From Pantoea eucrina (GTDB lineage Bacteria; Pseudomonadota; Gammaproteobacteria; Enterobacterales; Enterobacteriaceae): a stretch of 49,204 nt of DNA. The stretch covers positions 1-49,204 of the forward strand of contig NZ_MIPP01000026.1 in NCBI RefSeq assembly GCF_002095385.1, written 5' to 3'. The translations under genes and the position numbers were made by a program. How positions within the stretch are numbered: the stretch's first letter is position 1; the number at the start of each line of letters is the position of its first letter. Of the stretch, positions 28,114 to 36,399 are shown piece by piece. The notes below the pieces were generated by a model. It made no database searches, was not told where the DNA came from, and was given only the letters and a program-made list of their open reading frames with translations.

Positions 28114-28968
28114 ATGTCACACGCTTTGATCACCGACATCAATGAGTCCAATTTGCAGCAGACGCTGGAGCAATCCATGCAGCTGCCGGTTCTGTTCTAT
28201 TTCTGGTCTGAACGCAGCCAGCACTGCCTGCAGCTTACCCCGGTGCTGGAGCGTCTGGCACAGGAGTATGCCGGCCAGTTCCTGCTGGCAAAACTCGATT
28301 GCGACAACGAGCCCGCGGTGGCATCACAGTTCGGTCTGCGCTCGCTGCCCACGGTTTATCTGTTCCAGAACGGACAGCCGGTAGATGGTTTCCAGGGCCC
28401 GCAGCCGGAAGAGGCGATCCGCGCGCTACTGGAAAAAGTTCTGCCGCGCGAAGAGGAGCTGAAAGCGCAGCAGGCTATGGAACTGATGCAGCAGAACAAG
28501 CCGCTGGAGGCGCTGCCGCTGCTGAAAGATGCCTGGCAGCTGAGCAATAAAAACAGTGAGATTGGCTTTCTGCTGGCAGAAGTGCTGATCGCCCTGAACC
28601 GCAGTGATGAAGCGGAAGCGGTGCTGGATGTGGTGCCGCTGCAGGATCAGGATACACGCTATCAGAGCCTGGTCTCACAGATCGACTTGCTGAAGCAGGC
28701 GGCGGATACGCCTGAGATCCAGCTGCTGCAGGAGCAGCTGAACGCCGAGCCGCAGAACGCGACCCTGGCTGCTAAACTTGCGTTACAGCTGCATCAGGTT
28801 GGGCGTAATGAAGAGGCGCTGGAGCTGCTGCTGGGCTTTCTGAAAAGCGATCTCGCTGCCGGTGACGGTGAAGTGCGCAAAATGTTCCAGGAGATCCTGG
28901 CCGCGCTTGGCACCGGCGACGCCCTCGCCTCGCGCTATCGCCGCCAGCTCTATTCGCTGCTCTACTGA
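28114..28968 (+). CDS. cnoX: Chaperedoxin CnoX (YbbN), thioredoxin-TPR protein
   Basis: A 284-residue cytosolic holdase that protects proteins from bleach-type oxidation and hands them to GroEL or DnaK. An N-terminal thioredoxin fold (about 1-110) has SQHC (Ser35-Cys38) instead of the redox CxxC, so it lacks normal disulfide reductase activity but keeps one Cys. The cis-Pro is in [10 protein letters not shown]. The rest is TPR-like helices ([32 protein letters not shown]). It is close to E. coli YbbN throughout, with AGGAG upstream. Confidence 0.96.
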   Translation: MSHALITDINESNLQQTLEQSMQLPVLFYFWSERSQHCLQLTPVLERLAQEYAGQFLLAKLDCDNEPAVASQFGLRSLPTVYLFQNGQPVDGFQGPQPEEAIRALLEKVLPREEELKAQQAMELMQQNKPLEALPLLKDAWQLSNKNSEIGFLLAEVLIALNRSDEAEAVLDVVPLQDQDTRYQSLVSQIDLLKQAADTPEIQLLQEQLNAEPQNATLAAKLALQLHQVGRNEEALELLLGFLKSDLAAGDGEVRKMFQEILAALGTGDALASRYRRQLYSLLY

Positions 28969-28980
28969 CGGATACGCAGA

Positions 28981-29002
28981 CGGGCCGAAGCGACTCGGCC
29001 CG
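28981..29002. terminator. GC-rich hairpin between ybbN and qmcA
   Basis: CGGGCCGA pairs with TCGGCCCG around a 6-base loop, 12 bases after the ybbN stop. No T-run follows, so it may be a weak terminator or mRNA-end stabiliser. Confidence 0.4.
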
Positions 29003-29026
29003 GTAATCTGACAGCCAGGAGGTTAT

Positions 29027-29941
29027 ATGCTGACCGCTATTCCTGTTCTCATCGTGCTGGTGCTGGTGATTGTATGGGCCGGTATCAAGATTGTTCCGCA
29101 GGGCTATCAGTGGACGGTAGAGCGCTTCGGACGCTACACCCGTACGCTCTCGCCGGGGCTTAACCTGGTGGTGCCGTTTATGGATCGCGTGGGTCGCCGC
29201 ATCAATATGATGGAGCAGGTGCTCGATATCCCTTCTCAGGAGATCATCTCCAAAGATAACGCCAACGTCACCATTGATGCCGTCTGCTTTATTCAGGTCG
29301 TTGACCCGGCGCGTGCCGCCTATGAGGTCAGCAATCTGGAGCTGGCGATAATCAACCTCACGATGACTAACATTCGCACGGTCCTTGGCGGCATGGAGCT
29401 GGATGAGATGCTGTCGCAGCGTGACAACATCAATACCCGCCTGCTGCATATCGTTGATGAAGCGACAAACCCCTGGGGCGTCAAAATTACCCGCATTGAG
29501 ATCCGCGATGTGCGGCCACCGCAGGAGCTGATCGCTGCCATGAATGCGCAGATGAAAGCTGAGCGTACCAAACGCGCCGATATTCTGGCTGCTGAAGGCG
29601 TGCGTCAGGCCGCCATACTGCGCGCTGAAGGCGACAAGCAGTCACAGATTCTGAAAGCGGAAGGCGAGCGCACCTCCGCTTTTTTACAGGCCGAGGCGCG
29701 TGAGCGGCAGGCAGAGGCGGAAGCGAACGCCACGCGCATGGTGTCTGACGCGATCGCCGCCGGTGATATCCAGGCCATTAACTACTTTGTTGCGCAGAAA
29801 TATACTGATGCGCTGCAGAAAATTGGCGAAGCCGGCAACAGTAAAGTGGTGATGATGCCGCTCGATGCCAGCAGCCTGATCGGCTCGGTAGCGGGCATCA
29901 GTGAACTGCTGAAAGAGCGTCATGCGGAGCGGAGGCCGTAA
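29027..29941 (+). CDS. qmcA: SPFH/Band 7 membrane protease-modulating protein QmcA
   Basis: A 304-residue stomatin-like protein. One N-terminal membrane helix ([16 protein letters not shown]) is followed by the SPFH domain ([23 protein letters not shown]) and a long Ala/Glu/Arg coiled coil ([20 protein letters not shown]). E. coli QmcA forms a large inner-membrane cage complex linked to FtsH function. The stop overlaps the ybbJ start (TAATG); the pairing with an NfeD-type protein is a conserved two-gene module. Confidence 0.95.
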   Translation: MLTAIPVLIVLVLVIVWAGIKIVPQGYQWTVERFGRYTRTLSPGLNLVVPFMDRVGRRINMMEQVLDIPSQEIISKDNANVTIDAVCFIQVVDPARAAYEVSNLELAIINLTMTNIRTVLGGMELDEMLSQRDNINTRLLHIVDEATNPWGVKITRIEIRDVRPPQELIAAMNAQMKAERTKRADILAAEGVRQAAILRAEGDKQSQILKAEGERTSAFLQAEARERQAEAEANATRMVSDAIAAGDIQAINYFVAQKYTDALQKIGEAGNSKVVMMPLDASSLIGSVAGISELLKERHAERRP

Positions 29942-30399
29942 TGCTGATGGAGCTGATTGCCCATCCGCACTGGTTCTGGCTGACGCTGGGCGGGCTGCTG
30001 CTGGCAGCCGAAATGCTGGGCACCAGCGGTTATCTGCTCTGGTGCGGTATGGCGGCGCTGCTGGTTGGCCTGGCCGAGTGGCTGTGGCCCTTCTCGTGGG
30101 CTGGTCAGGGGCTGCTGTTTGCCGCGCTGACGCTGCTGAGCGCGCTGGGCTGGTATGGCTGGATGCGCCATCAGGCTGCAACGCAGCAACCCAACACGCT
30201 GAACCAGCGCGGTAAAGAGCTGATTGGCCGGCAGCTGACGCTGGAGACGCCGCTTAAAAGTGGTATCGGACATGTACAGATTGGTGACAGCAGCTGGCGC
30301 GTACAGGCAACAGACGATCTGCCCGCGGGCACGCGGGTGACGGTCACGGCGGTTGAAGGGATCACGCTGCTGATTCAGCCGCGTTTACCGCCGGAGTGA
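29941..30399 (+). CDS. ybbJ: NfeD-like membrane protein YbbJ
   Basis: A 152-residue partner of QmcA. Hydrophobic helices occupy roughly residues 10-80 ([43 protein letters not shown]). The C-terminal part is a small OB fold ([34 protein letters not shown]). It is co-translated with qmcA. Its last 25 bases overlap the end of convergent cueR. Confidence 0.94.
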   Translation: MLMELIAHPHWFWLTLGGLLLAAEMLGTSGYLLWCGMAALLVGLAEWLWPFSWAGQGLLFAALTLLSALGWYGWMRHQAATQQPNTLNQRGKELIGRQLTLETPLKSGIGHVQIGDSSWRVQATDDLPAGTRVTVTAVEGITLLIQPRLPPE

Positions 30400-30791
30400 C
30401 CGCAGCAGCCCGCCAGCTGATTCATTATCGGGCACTCGGCGCCCTCGTCGCCGGGACACGCCTCTGCCAGTGACAGCAGGCGCGCCCGCATGGCGTGCAG
30501 CTCCTCAATATGCGCTGCAATTTCTTCAGCCTTCTGCAGCGTGCGCGCTTTGACATCTGCGCTGTGCCGCGCAGGATCGTTGAACAGCGCCACCAGCTCG
30601 CGGCACTCATCCAGCGTAAAGCCAACCTGGCGCGCCTGGCGCAGCAGATGCAGCTCTTCCAGATGGCGTTCGTCATAGTGCCGGTAGCCATTTCCGCTAC
30701 GCAGCGGCGGCGTCACGATCCCTTTCTCTTCATAAAAGCGGATCGCTTTACTGGTCAGCCCGGTTTTTCTGGCAACGTCGCTGATATTCAT
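30375..30791 (-). CDS. cueR: Copper-responsive MerR-family regulator CueR
   Basis: A 138-residue activator that senses Cu(I) in the cytoplasm and switches on copA. A MerR winged helix ([21 protein letters not shown]) is followed by a dimerisation helix; the metal-binding loop has Cys112 and Cys120, the same positions as in E. coli CueR, and Ser77 is also present. The tail contains an extra CCGH motif. It diverges from copA, with the operator between them, and overlaps ybbJ tail to tail. Confidence 0.97.
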   Translation of the reverse strand: MNISDVARKTGLTSKAIRFYEEKGIVTPPLRSGNGYRHYDERHLEELHLLRQARQVGFTLDECRELVALFNDPARHSADVKARTLQKAEEIAAHIEELHAMRARLLSLAEACPGDEGAECPIMNQLAGCCGHSGGKRG

Positions 30792-30800
30792 GCCGGCTCC

Positions 30801-30831
30801 TTGACCTTCCCCCGAATGGAAGGTTTACGCT
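30801..30831 (+). promoter_or_regulatory. CueR-controlled copA promoter
   Basis: TTGACC (30801-30806) and TACGCT (30826-30831) are separated by 19 bases, the stretched spacing that MerR-family activators correct. A perfect dyad ACCTTCC-N7-GGAAGGT (30804-30824) sits between the boxes, closely matching the E. coli copA site. Confidence 0.93.
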
Positions 30832-30885
30832 TATAACTACTGTAACCGGTGCAGCCGGTCAACTCTGTTCACTAAGGAGACTATC

Positions 30886-33393
30886 ATGTCAGACAGACAA
30901 ACGCTGGCGCTGGAGGGGCTTTCCTGCGGCCACTGTGTCAAACGGGTTAAAGAGGCGCTGGAACAGCGCAGCGACGTCGAGCAGGCGGAGGTCACGCAGC
31001 AGGAGGCACGCGTGACCGGGACGGCCAGCGCCAGCGAGCTGATCGCAACCGTAGAGCAGGCTGGCTACCACGCCATGCTGCAGCCTGAGGCAACATCCCC
31101 AAAGTCTGATCCGTTGACAGCTCAGGAGCCGCCGCCGGAGGCGCTGACAACGGCCTCTCAGCCGGCAGAAGCGGCGCTGCCGGTACAGCATCTGTTGATT
31201 GATGGCATGAGCTGCGCCAGTTGCGTCAGCCGGGTAGAGAACGCGCTGCGCGCGGTATCCGGCGTCACGGAAGCACGCGTTAACCTCGGTGAACGCAGCG
31301 CGCTGGTGCTGGGTGAGGTTAACGCACCGGCGCTGATTGCCGCCGTAGACAAGGCAGGCTACAGCGCTGAAGTGATTGAGGATGAACAGCGCCGGCGCGA
31401 GCGTCAGCAGGCGAACGCGCGGCAGGCGATGCGCCGCTTCAGCTGGCAGTCGGCGCTGGCGCTGGGGTTTGGCGTGCCGATGATGTTCTGGGGCATGGCG
31501 GGCGATCATATGATGCTGACGCCGGAGAATCAGACGCTGTGGCGTACGCTGGGCGTTGCCACGCTGCTGGTCATGATCATTGCCGGCGGCCACTTTTACC
31601 GCAGCGCCTGGCGCAGCCTGCGATTAGCCACCGCCACCATGGATACGCTGGTGGCGCTCGGCACCGGCGCTGCCTGGCTCTATTCGATAAGCGTGGCGCT
31701 GTGGCCGGAATTTTTTCCGCTGCAGGCACGCCACCTCTACTTTGAAGCCAGCGTCATGATCATCGGCCTGATTAACCTCGGGCACGCGCTGGAACAGCGT
31801 GCCCGTCAGCGCGCCTCGCGCGCGCTGGAGCGGCTGCTGGATCTGACGCCGGCGCAGGCGTGCGTGGTCACCGAACAGGGTGAGCAGCAGCTGCCGCTGA
31901 GCGCCGTCACCGCCGGTATGACTCTGAAGCTGGTCACCGGCGATCGGGTACCGGTGGATGGCGACGTCACGCAGGGAGAGGCGTGGTGCGATGAAGCGAT
32001 GCTGACCGGCGAAGCCGTGCCGCAGGAAAAAGCGCCTGGCAGCAAAGTCTATGCCGGCACGGTGGTGCAGGATGGCACGCTGCGCTTTATCGCCAGCGCC
32101 ACTGGCAGCCACACCACGCTGGCACGTATTATTAATCTGGTGCGTCAGGCGCAAAGCAGCAAGCCGGAGATTGGCCGCCTCGCCGATCGCATCTCTGCCG
32201 TTTTCGTACCGGTTGTGGTAGCGATTGCGCTGCTGAGCGGCCTCACCTGGTATCTGATTGGGCCACAGCCGCAGCTCGCCTATGCGCTGGTGATCATCAC
32301 TACCGTCCTGATCATCGCCTGTCCCTGTGCGCTGGGGCTGGCCACGCCGATGTCGATCATCGCCGGCACCGGCCGTGCGGCAGAGCTGGGTATCCTGGTG
32401 CGCGATGCCGACGCGCTGCAGCACGCCAGCGAAACTGACACGCTGGTGTTTGATAAAACCGGTACGCTGACGCAGGGATCGCCGCAGATCGGCGAGATCT
32501 GCTGCTATGCTGACCGGGATCAACAGCAGATCCTGCAGGCCGCAGCGGAGCTGGAGCAGGGATCCACGCATCCGCTTGCCAGCGCGATCCTCGCTGCCGC
32601 GCCGCAGCCGCCGGCAGCAGAGATCACCCGCTTCCGGACGCTGCGCGGCAGGGGCGTGAGCGCGCAGGTGGCAGGTCAGACCCTGCTGCTGGGCAACACG
32701 GCCCTGCTTGATGAGCAGCAGATTAACTATGACGCCGCCCGGGCAGATATCGAACGCATCGCGGCAAGCGGTGCTACGCCAGTGCTGCTGGCCGACGCGC
32801 ACCAGCTGCTGGGCCTGATTGCGCTGCGCGATAATCTGCGGCCGGAGAGTAAAGCGGCACTGCAGCGGCTGCATCAGGCTGGCTACCGGCTGGTGATGCT
32901 GACGGGCGATCATCAGGCCACAGCCCGCGCTATCGCTGCTGAAGCGGGAATTGATGAAGTGATCGCCGGCGTGCTGCCAGAGGGTAAAGCAGAAGCCATA
33001 AGCCGCCTGCAGCAGCAGGGGCGCCGGGTGATGATGATAGGAGATGGCATTAACGATGCGCCAGCGTTAGCGCAGGCGGATACCGGTATTGCGATGGGCA
33101 GCGGCAGCGATGTCGCGGTCGAAACGGCGCCGCTTACGCTGATGCGTAACGACCTGCATGGGGTAGCGGATGCCCTGGCGATTTCGCAGGCCACGCTGCG
33201 CAATATGCGCCAGAATCTGCTGGGCGCATTTGTGTATAACAGCCTGGGTATTCCGATTGCGGCGGGCGTGCTCTATCCCTTTACCGGCCTGCTGCTGAGC
33301 CCGATTGTCGCGGGGGCAGCAATGGCCCTCTCTTCCATCACCGTCGTCAGCAATGCAAACCGCCTGCTGTGTTTCACTCCGCCCGACCGGTAA
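30886..33393 (+). CDS. copA: Cu(I)-exporting P1B-type ATPase CopA
   Basis: An 835-residue inner-membrane pump that expels cytoplasmic Cu(I) to the periplasm. Two N-terminal metal-binding domains carry CGHC (Cys14/Cys17) and CASC (Cys110/Cys113). The membrane CPC copper site is Cys479-Pro-Cys481, and the phosphorylated Asp523 lies in DKTGTLT, the same numbers as in E. coli. TGES-type [13 protein letters not shown] and the final paired helices are present. The ribosome site is AAGGAG. A programmed frameshift site after the first metal domain is listed separately. Controlled by CueR. Confidence 0.97.
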   Translation: MSDRQTLALEGLSCGHCVKRVKEALEQRSDVEQAEVTQQEARVTGTASASELIATVEQAGYHAMLQPEATSPKSDPLTAQEPPPEALTTASQPAEAALPVQHLLIDGMSCASCVSRVENALRAVSGVTEARVNLGERSALVLGEVNAPALIAAVDKAGYSAEVIEDEQRRRERQQANARQAMRRFSWQSALALGFGVPMMFWGMAGDHMMLTPENQTLWRTLGVATLLVMIIAGGHFYRSAWRSLRLATATMDTLVALGTGAAWLYSISVALWPEFFPLQARHLYFEASVMIIGLINLGHALEQRARQRASRALERLLDLTPAQACVVTEQGEQQLPLSAVTAGMTLKLVTGDRVPVDGDVTQGEAWCDEAMLTGEAVPQEKAPGSKVYAGTVVQDGTLRFIASATGSHTTLARIINLVRQAQSSKPEIGRLADRISAVFVPVVVAIALLSGLTWYLIGPQPQLAYALVIITTVLIIACPCALGLATPMSIIAGTGRAAELGILVRDADALQHASETDTLVFDKTGTLTQGSPQIGEICCYADRDQQQILQAAAELEQGSTHPLASAILAAAPQPPAAEITRFRTLRGRGVSAQVAGQTLLLGNTALLDEQQINYDAARADIERIAASGATPVLLADAHQLLGLIALRDNLRPESKAALQRLHQAGYRLVMLTGDHQATARAIAAEAGIDEVIAGVLPEGKAEAISRLQQQGRRVMMIGDGINDAPALAQADTGIAMGSGSDVAVETAPLTLMRNDLHGVADALAISQATLRNMRQNLLGAFVYNSLGIPIAAGVLYPFTGLLLSPIVAGAAMALSSITVVSNANRLLCFTPPDR
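31098..31157 (+). promoter_or_regulatory. Programmed -1 ribosomal frameshift site in copA
   Basis: The heptamer C-CCA-AAG (31098-31104) sits in the correct register. Slippage adds one Val codon and then TGA at 31107-31109, giving a 74-residue free first metal domain, like E. coli CopA(Z). Six bases downstream a stem begins: 31111-31116 pairs with 31148-31153 and 31118-31121 with 31143-31146. Loop bases 31138-31141 can pair with 31154-31157, an H-type pseudoknot. Confidence 0.85.
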
Positions 33394-33464
33394 TAGCAGC
33401 CAGCGCGCTGTTTTTAGCCGAAATAAATCGTTAGCATGACGGTTTAACCGTAACAGGAGCGGAC

Positions 33465-34274
33465 ATGAACAGCCCTATCTGGCAACGTCTCTGGCAGCGG
33501 ATCGCCGCGCTTTTTCCGTCTGCCTACCGCTGGCCGGCAATGGATATGCGTCTGGGCGACCGGCTGCTGCATCTGACCGGCAGTATCCATATGGGCACAC
33601 GCAACATGCAGCCTCTGCCAGCCGGCCTGCTGCGTCAGCTGCAGAAAGCGGATGCGCTGATTGTTGAGGCGGACATCACGCGCGGCGGCTCTCCTTTTGC
33701 GGATACCGCAGATTTGCCGCCGCTGCACACCCGGCTGGAGAGCGCCACGCTGACGCGGCTGCAGACGCTCTGTCAGGATCTGGGGCTGGAGAGTGATCTC
33801 TTTGATACCCTGCCCTGCTGGCAGATAGCGCTGATGCTGCAGGCGCACCAGGCGCAGCGGCTCGGACTGCGTCCGGAGTATGGTATCGATTATCAGCTGC
33901 TGCAGGCCGCAAAGGCAGCGGGCAAGCCGATCATCGAGCTGGAGGGACCGGAGACGCAGATCGCGCTGCTGAAATCCCTGCCGCAGGAGGGTCGGGCGCT
34001 GCTGGTGGATACGCTTGAGCACTGGCATACCAATGCGCGGCTGCTGCAGACGATGATCAGCTGGTGGCTTGAAGCGCCGCCCGCGCAGCAGCCGGTAGCG
34101 CTGCCCGCGACCTTTGGCAGCGAGCTGAGCGATACGCTGATGCGTAACCGTAACCAGCAATGGCGCGAACAGCTGCTGGCGCTGCCATCGGGTCGCTATC
34201 TGGTGGCCGTCGGCGCGCTGCATCTCTATGGCGAGGATAATCTGCCCGGCCTGCTAAAACAGAAGCAGCCGTAA
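33465..34274 (+). CDS. ybaP: TraB/GumN family protein YbaP
   Basis: A 269-residue protein of the TraB/PrgY/GumN fold, related to Tiki-type metal-dependent proteases. The first motif is LTGSIHMGT with the family GxxH, followed by ADALIVEADI; a second His lies in AVGALHLYGEDNLPG. The N-terminus shows no clear signal peptide. E. coli YbaP is of similar size and also lies between copA and ybaK. Enzyme activity is inferred from the family only. Confidence 0.9.
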   Translation: MNSPIWQRLWQRIAALFPSAYRWPAMDMRLGDRLLHLTGSIHMGTRNMQPLPAGLLRQLQKADALIVEADITRGGSPFADTADLPPLHTRLESATLTRLQTLCQDLGLESDLFDTLPCWQIALMLQAHQAQRLGLRPEYGIDYQLLQAAKAAGKPIIELEGPETQIALLKSLPQEGRALLVDTLEHWHTNARLLQTMISWWLEAPPAQQPVALPATFGSELSDTLMRNRNQQWREQLLALPSGRYLVAVGALHLYGEDNLPGLLKQKQP

Positions 34275-34365
34275 CGCGACACCTGCGCTGCTCAGGAGTG
34301 GCCGAAGGATAAGACAAAAAAAGAAGGCCGATATCACTATCGACCTGTCAAAGAGGAATTTGTTT

Positions 34366-34479
34366 ATGATTTTGGTTATCGCCAGGGTGAGTGGCGCGGG
34401 ACAATTCTCGCGCAAAGTTCAGATTTTCGCCACTGTTATTAGCGCAATCTTTGAGAAGAATTTTTGTCGTAAGGATTAA
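34366..34479 (+). CDS. Small ORF (37 codons) coupled to ybaK
   Basis: ATG at 34366 opens 37 codons (starts [12 protein letters not shown], ends FEKNFCRKD) with a good AGAGGA ribosome site 8 bases upstream. Its TAA stop overlaps the ATG at 34479, three bases before the conserved ybaK ATG, so it could pass ribosomes to ybaK. I recognise no homologue. It may be a leader peptide or simply chance. The preceding stretch holds a small CGATA/TATCG hairpin. Confidence 0.45.
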   Translation: MILVIARVSGAGQFSRKVQIFATVISAIFEKNFCRKD

Positions 34480-34481
34480 TG

Positions 34482-34961
34482 ATGACCCCTGCAGTCAAAC
34501 TTCTGGAAAAAAACGGCGTGGCGTTTACGCTGCACCCCTATGAGCATGACAGCCATGAAACGCATTTTGGCGATGAAGCGGTGCGCAAGCTCAACCTTGA
34601 TGCGCGCCAGGTCTTTAAAACGCTGCTGGTCGCGCTGAACGGCGATGCGAAAGCGCTGGCGGTGGCGGTTACGCCGGTTGCATCCCAGCTCGACCTGAAA
34701 AAAGTGGCGAAAGCGCTGGGCGCCAGGCGAGCAGAAATGGCCGATCCGCAGCTGGCGCAGCGCGTTACCGGCTACCTGCTGGGCGGCATCAGTCCGCTGG
34801 GTCAGAAAAAGCGCCTGCCAACGGTGATCGATCGGCAGGCCGCAGAGTTTGCCACAATATTTATCTCTGGCGGTAAACGCGGCCTCGACATTGAACTGGC
34901 TGCAGAGGATCTGGCGCGGCTGCTGAATGCCACACTGGCCGACGTGGCACGCTGCGATTAA
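34482..34961 (+). CDS. ybaK: Cys-tRNA(Pro)/Cys-tRNA(Cys) deacylase YbaK
   Basis: A 159-residue trans-editing enzyme that hydrolyses Cys mischarged on tRNA-Pro by prolyl-tRNA synthetase. It follows E. coli YbaK nearly residue for residue: [24 protein letters not shown] with the essential Lys, [13 protein letters not shown] and [12 protein letters not shown]. Two adjacent ATGs (34479, 34482) are possible; the second gives the E. coli start. The 3' end overlaps the convergent LysR gene by 4 bases. Confidence 0.96.
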   Translation: MTPAVKLLEKNGVAFTLHPYEHDSHETHFGDEAVRKLNLDARQVFKTLLVALNGDAKALAVAVTPVASQLDLKKVAKALGARRAEMADPQLAQRVTGYLLGGISPLGQKKRLPTVIDRQAAEFATIFISGGKRGLDIELAAEDLARLLNATLADVARCD

Positions 34962-35830
34962 TCGGGCTGCTGCGCGCAAAGCTGATCGATCATCCAGCGC
35001 CCGGCCGGGCCGGGCGGATTACGTCGCGACCAGACCACATCTACCGCAATATGCTGCGGCCAGCCGGGAACGCATAGCTCTTTCAGGACCTGATGACCAA
35101 ACTGATCCACCAGCCAGCGCGGCAGTACGCTCCAGCCAAACCCCTGCTCCGCCATCTCCAGCAGCAGCAGATACGTCGGCGCTGACCAGGTTCGTCCGGC
35201 GGCTGGCAGCGGTCCGCGCGTCTGTACCCAGGTGTTCAGCCGCAGCTGCCGCAGCTCGCTGAGCTGCGCCTCACTCACCTGAGCCAGCTGCGACAGCGCG
35301 TGATCCTGATGCAGAAAGATCGCCATCTGCGCCTCCACCTGCAGCCGGGCTACCGCCAGATCGGGCGGCAGCGCAGGCTGAGTGCGGACCACGCCCAGGT
35401 GCACCCGCCCCGCCTGCAGCAGATCCAGTACATCCTCATCCTCTGCAATCATGCATTCAAAGTCGATATCGGGGTAGCGGGCATCAAACCGCGTCAGCAG
35501 ATGTTCATGATGATCGGCCTGCCAGAAATCGGAAATGGCCAGACTCAGGCGCGGCTCAACACCCTGCGACAGACGCAGCGCCAGTTCATCCAGCCGCTGA
35601 CTGGCGGCCAGGATCTGCTGCACCTGAGCCAGCGCGCGTTCACCCTGCGGTGTCAGCACCGGCTGACGGCCGCGGCGGTCAAACAGCGCAAAGCCTAGAT
35701 CGATTTCAAGGTTAGCGATGGCAGCACTGATGGTGGACTGGCTTTTTGCCAGCGCGCGGGCAGCAGCAGAGAAAGAGCCGCTCGCAACAGTCTGGACAAA
35801 TGCCTCAAGGGATTCCGGAGAGTATTTCAT
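34958..35830 (-). CDS. LysR-family regulator, divergent from a PACE efflux gene
   Basis: A 290-residue LysR-type regulator. The winged-helix DNA-binding domain is at about 1-60 ([25 protein letters not shown]), then a linker helix and an effector-binding domain with a Trp-rich end ([14 protein letters not shown]). It diverges from the PACE pump gene with 90 bases between them, the usual arrangement for a LysR protein controlling its neighbour. In Acinetobacter the LysR protein AceR controls aceI in the same way. The ligand is unknown. Confidence 0.88.
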   Translation of the reverse strand: MKYSPESLEAFVQTVASGSFSAAARALAKSQSTISAAIANLEIDLGFALFDRRGRQPVLTPQGERALAQVQQILAASQRLDELALRLSQGVEPRLSLAISDFWQADHHEHLLTRFDARYPDIDFECMIAEDEDVLDLLQAGRVHLGVVRTQPALPPDLAVARLQVEAQMAIFLHQDHALSQLAQVSEAQLSELRQLRLNTWVQTRGPLPAAGRTWSAPTYLLLLEMAEQGFGWSVLPRWLVDQFGHQVLKELCVPGWPQHIAVDVVWSRRNPPGPAGRWMIDQLCAQQPD

Positions 35831-35838
35831 GGTTTACC

Positions 35839-35853
35839 ATCGTTTTTTTCGAT
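35839..35853. promoter_or_regulatory. Candidate LysR operator
   Basis: ATCG-T7-CGAT is a perfect dyad of the LysR T-N11-A form, located between the divergent LysR and PACE genes just upstream of the LysR start. Confidence 0.5.
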
Positions 35854-35920
35854 AGAGACTCATTTTATCTCAGATGCGTGCAGTGCGAAAATGCGCGTTA
35901 TTACGTAACCGGAGGTATTT

Positions 35921-36352
35921 ATGCGTACCTGTTCGCTGAAAGAACGCATTCTGCACGCCGTGGGCTTTGAGGGCCTGGCTATTGTGACTATCGCGCCGCT
36001 GGCAGCATGGATTATGGACAAGCCGCTGTTCCAGATGGGCACGCTGGCGATTGCCCTTTCTACCGTCGCGATGCTGTGGAACATGATCTATAACACCCTG
36101 TTCGATCGCATCTGGCCGCCGCATCAGAAGCGCGGGCTGGGGCTGCGTGCCCTGCATGCGCTCTGTTTTGAAGGGGGATTTATCCTGATTGGCCTGCCGA
36201 TCGCCGCCGGCATGTTGCATATTTCGCTGCTTAACGCCTTTTTAGTGGAGGTGGGATTCTTTCTGTTTTTCCTGCCCTACACCATGGTTTACAACTGGGT
36301 CTGGGATAAGCTGCGCCTGCGCTGGTTTGCGCAGCCATCCTGCCGCGCCTGA
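35921..36352 (+). CDS. PACE-family (AceI-like) multidrug/biocide efflux pump
   Basis: A 143-residue inner-membrane protein with four helices made from two tandem bacterial transmembrane-pair (BTP) domains. Each half starts with a similar block: RILHAVGFEGLAIVTIAPL and RALHALCFEGGFILIGLPI, with a conserved acidic residue in each (Glu17 in the first, equivalent to essential Glu15 of AceI). NMIYNTLFDRIW and YNWVWDKLRLRW end the halves. Known PACE pumps exchange protons for chlorhexidine, acriflavine or short diamines. GGAGG precedes the ATG. Substrate here is unknown. Confidence 0.93.
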   Translation: MRTCSLKERILHAVGFEGLAIVTIAPLAAWIMDKPLFQMGTLAIALSTVAMLWNMIYNTLFDRIWPPHQKRGLGLRALHALCFEGGFILIGLPIAAGMLHISLLNAFLVEVGFFLFFLPYTMVYNWVWDKLRLRWFAQPSCRA

Positions 36353-36362
36353 TGCCGGGCGC

Positions 36363-36388
36363 GCGCTGCCTCCGGCCGGAAGCAGCGC
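36363..36388. terminator. Hairpin between convergent PACE gene and ushA
   Basis: GCGCTGC pairs with GCAGCGC, and the inner TCC/GGA adds three pairs across one mismatch. There is no T-run on either side, so it is a weak terminator or an mRNA-end stabiliser. Confidence 0.4.
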
Positions 36389-36399
36389 ACCGGTTACGC

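Noticed and set aside
31624..32913. A 429-codon minus-strand frame inside copA
   Set aside because: Antisense to an intact CopA with all catalytic motifs; no start signal or recognisable protein features.
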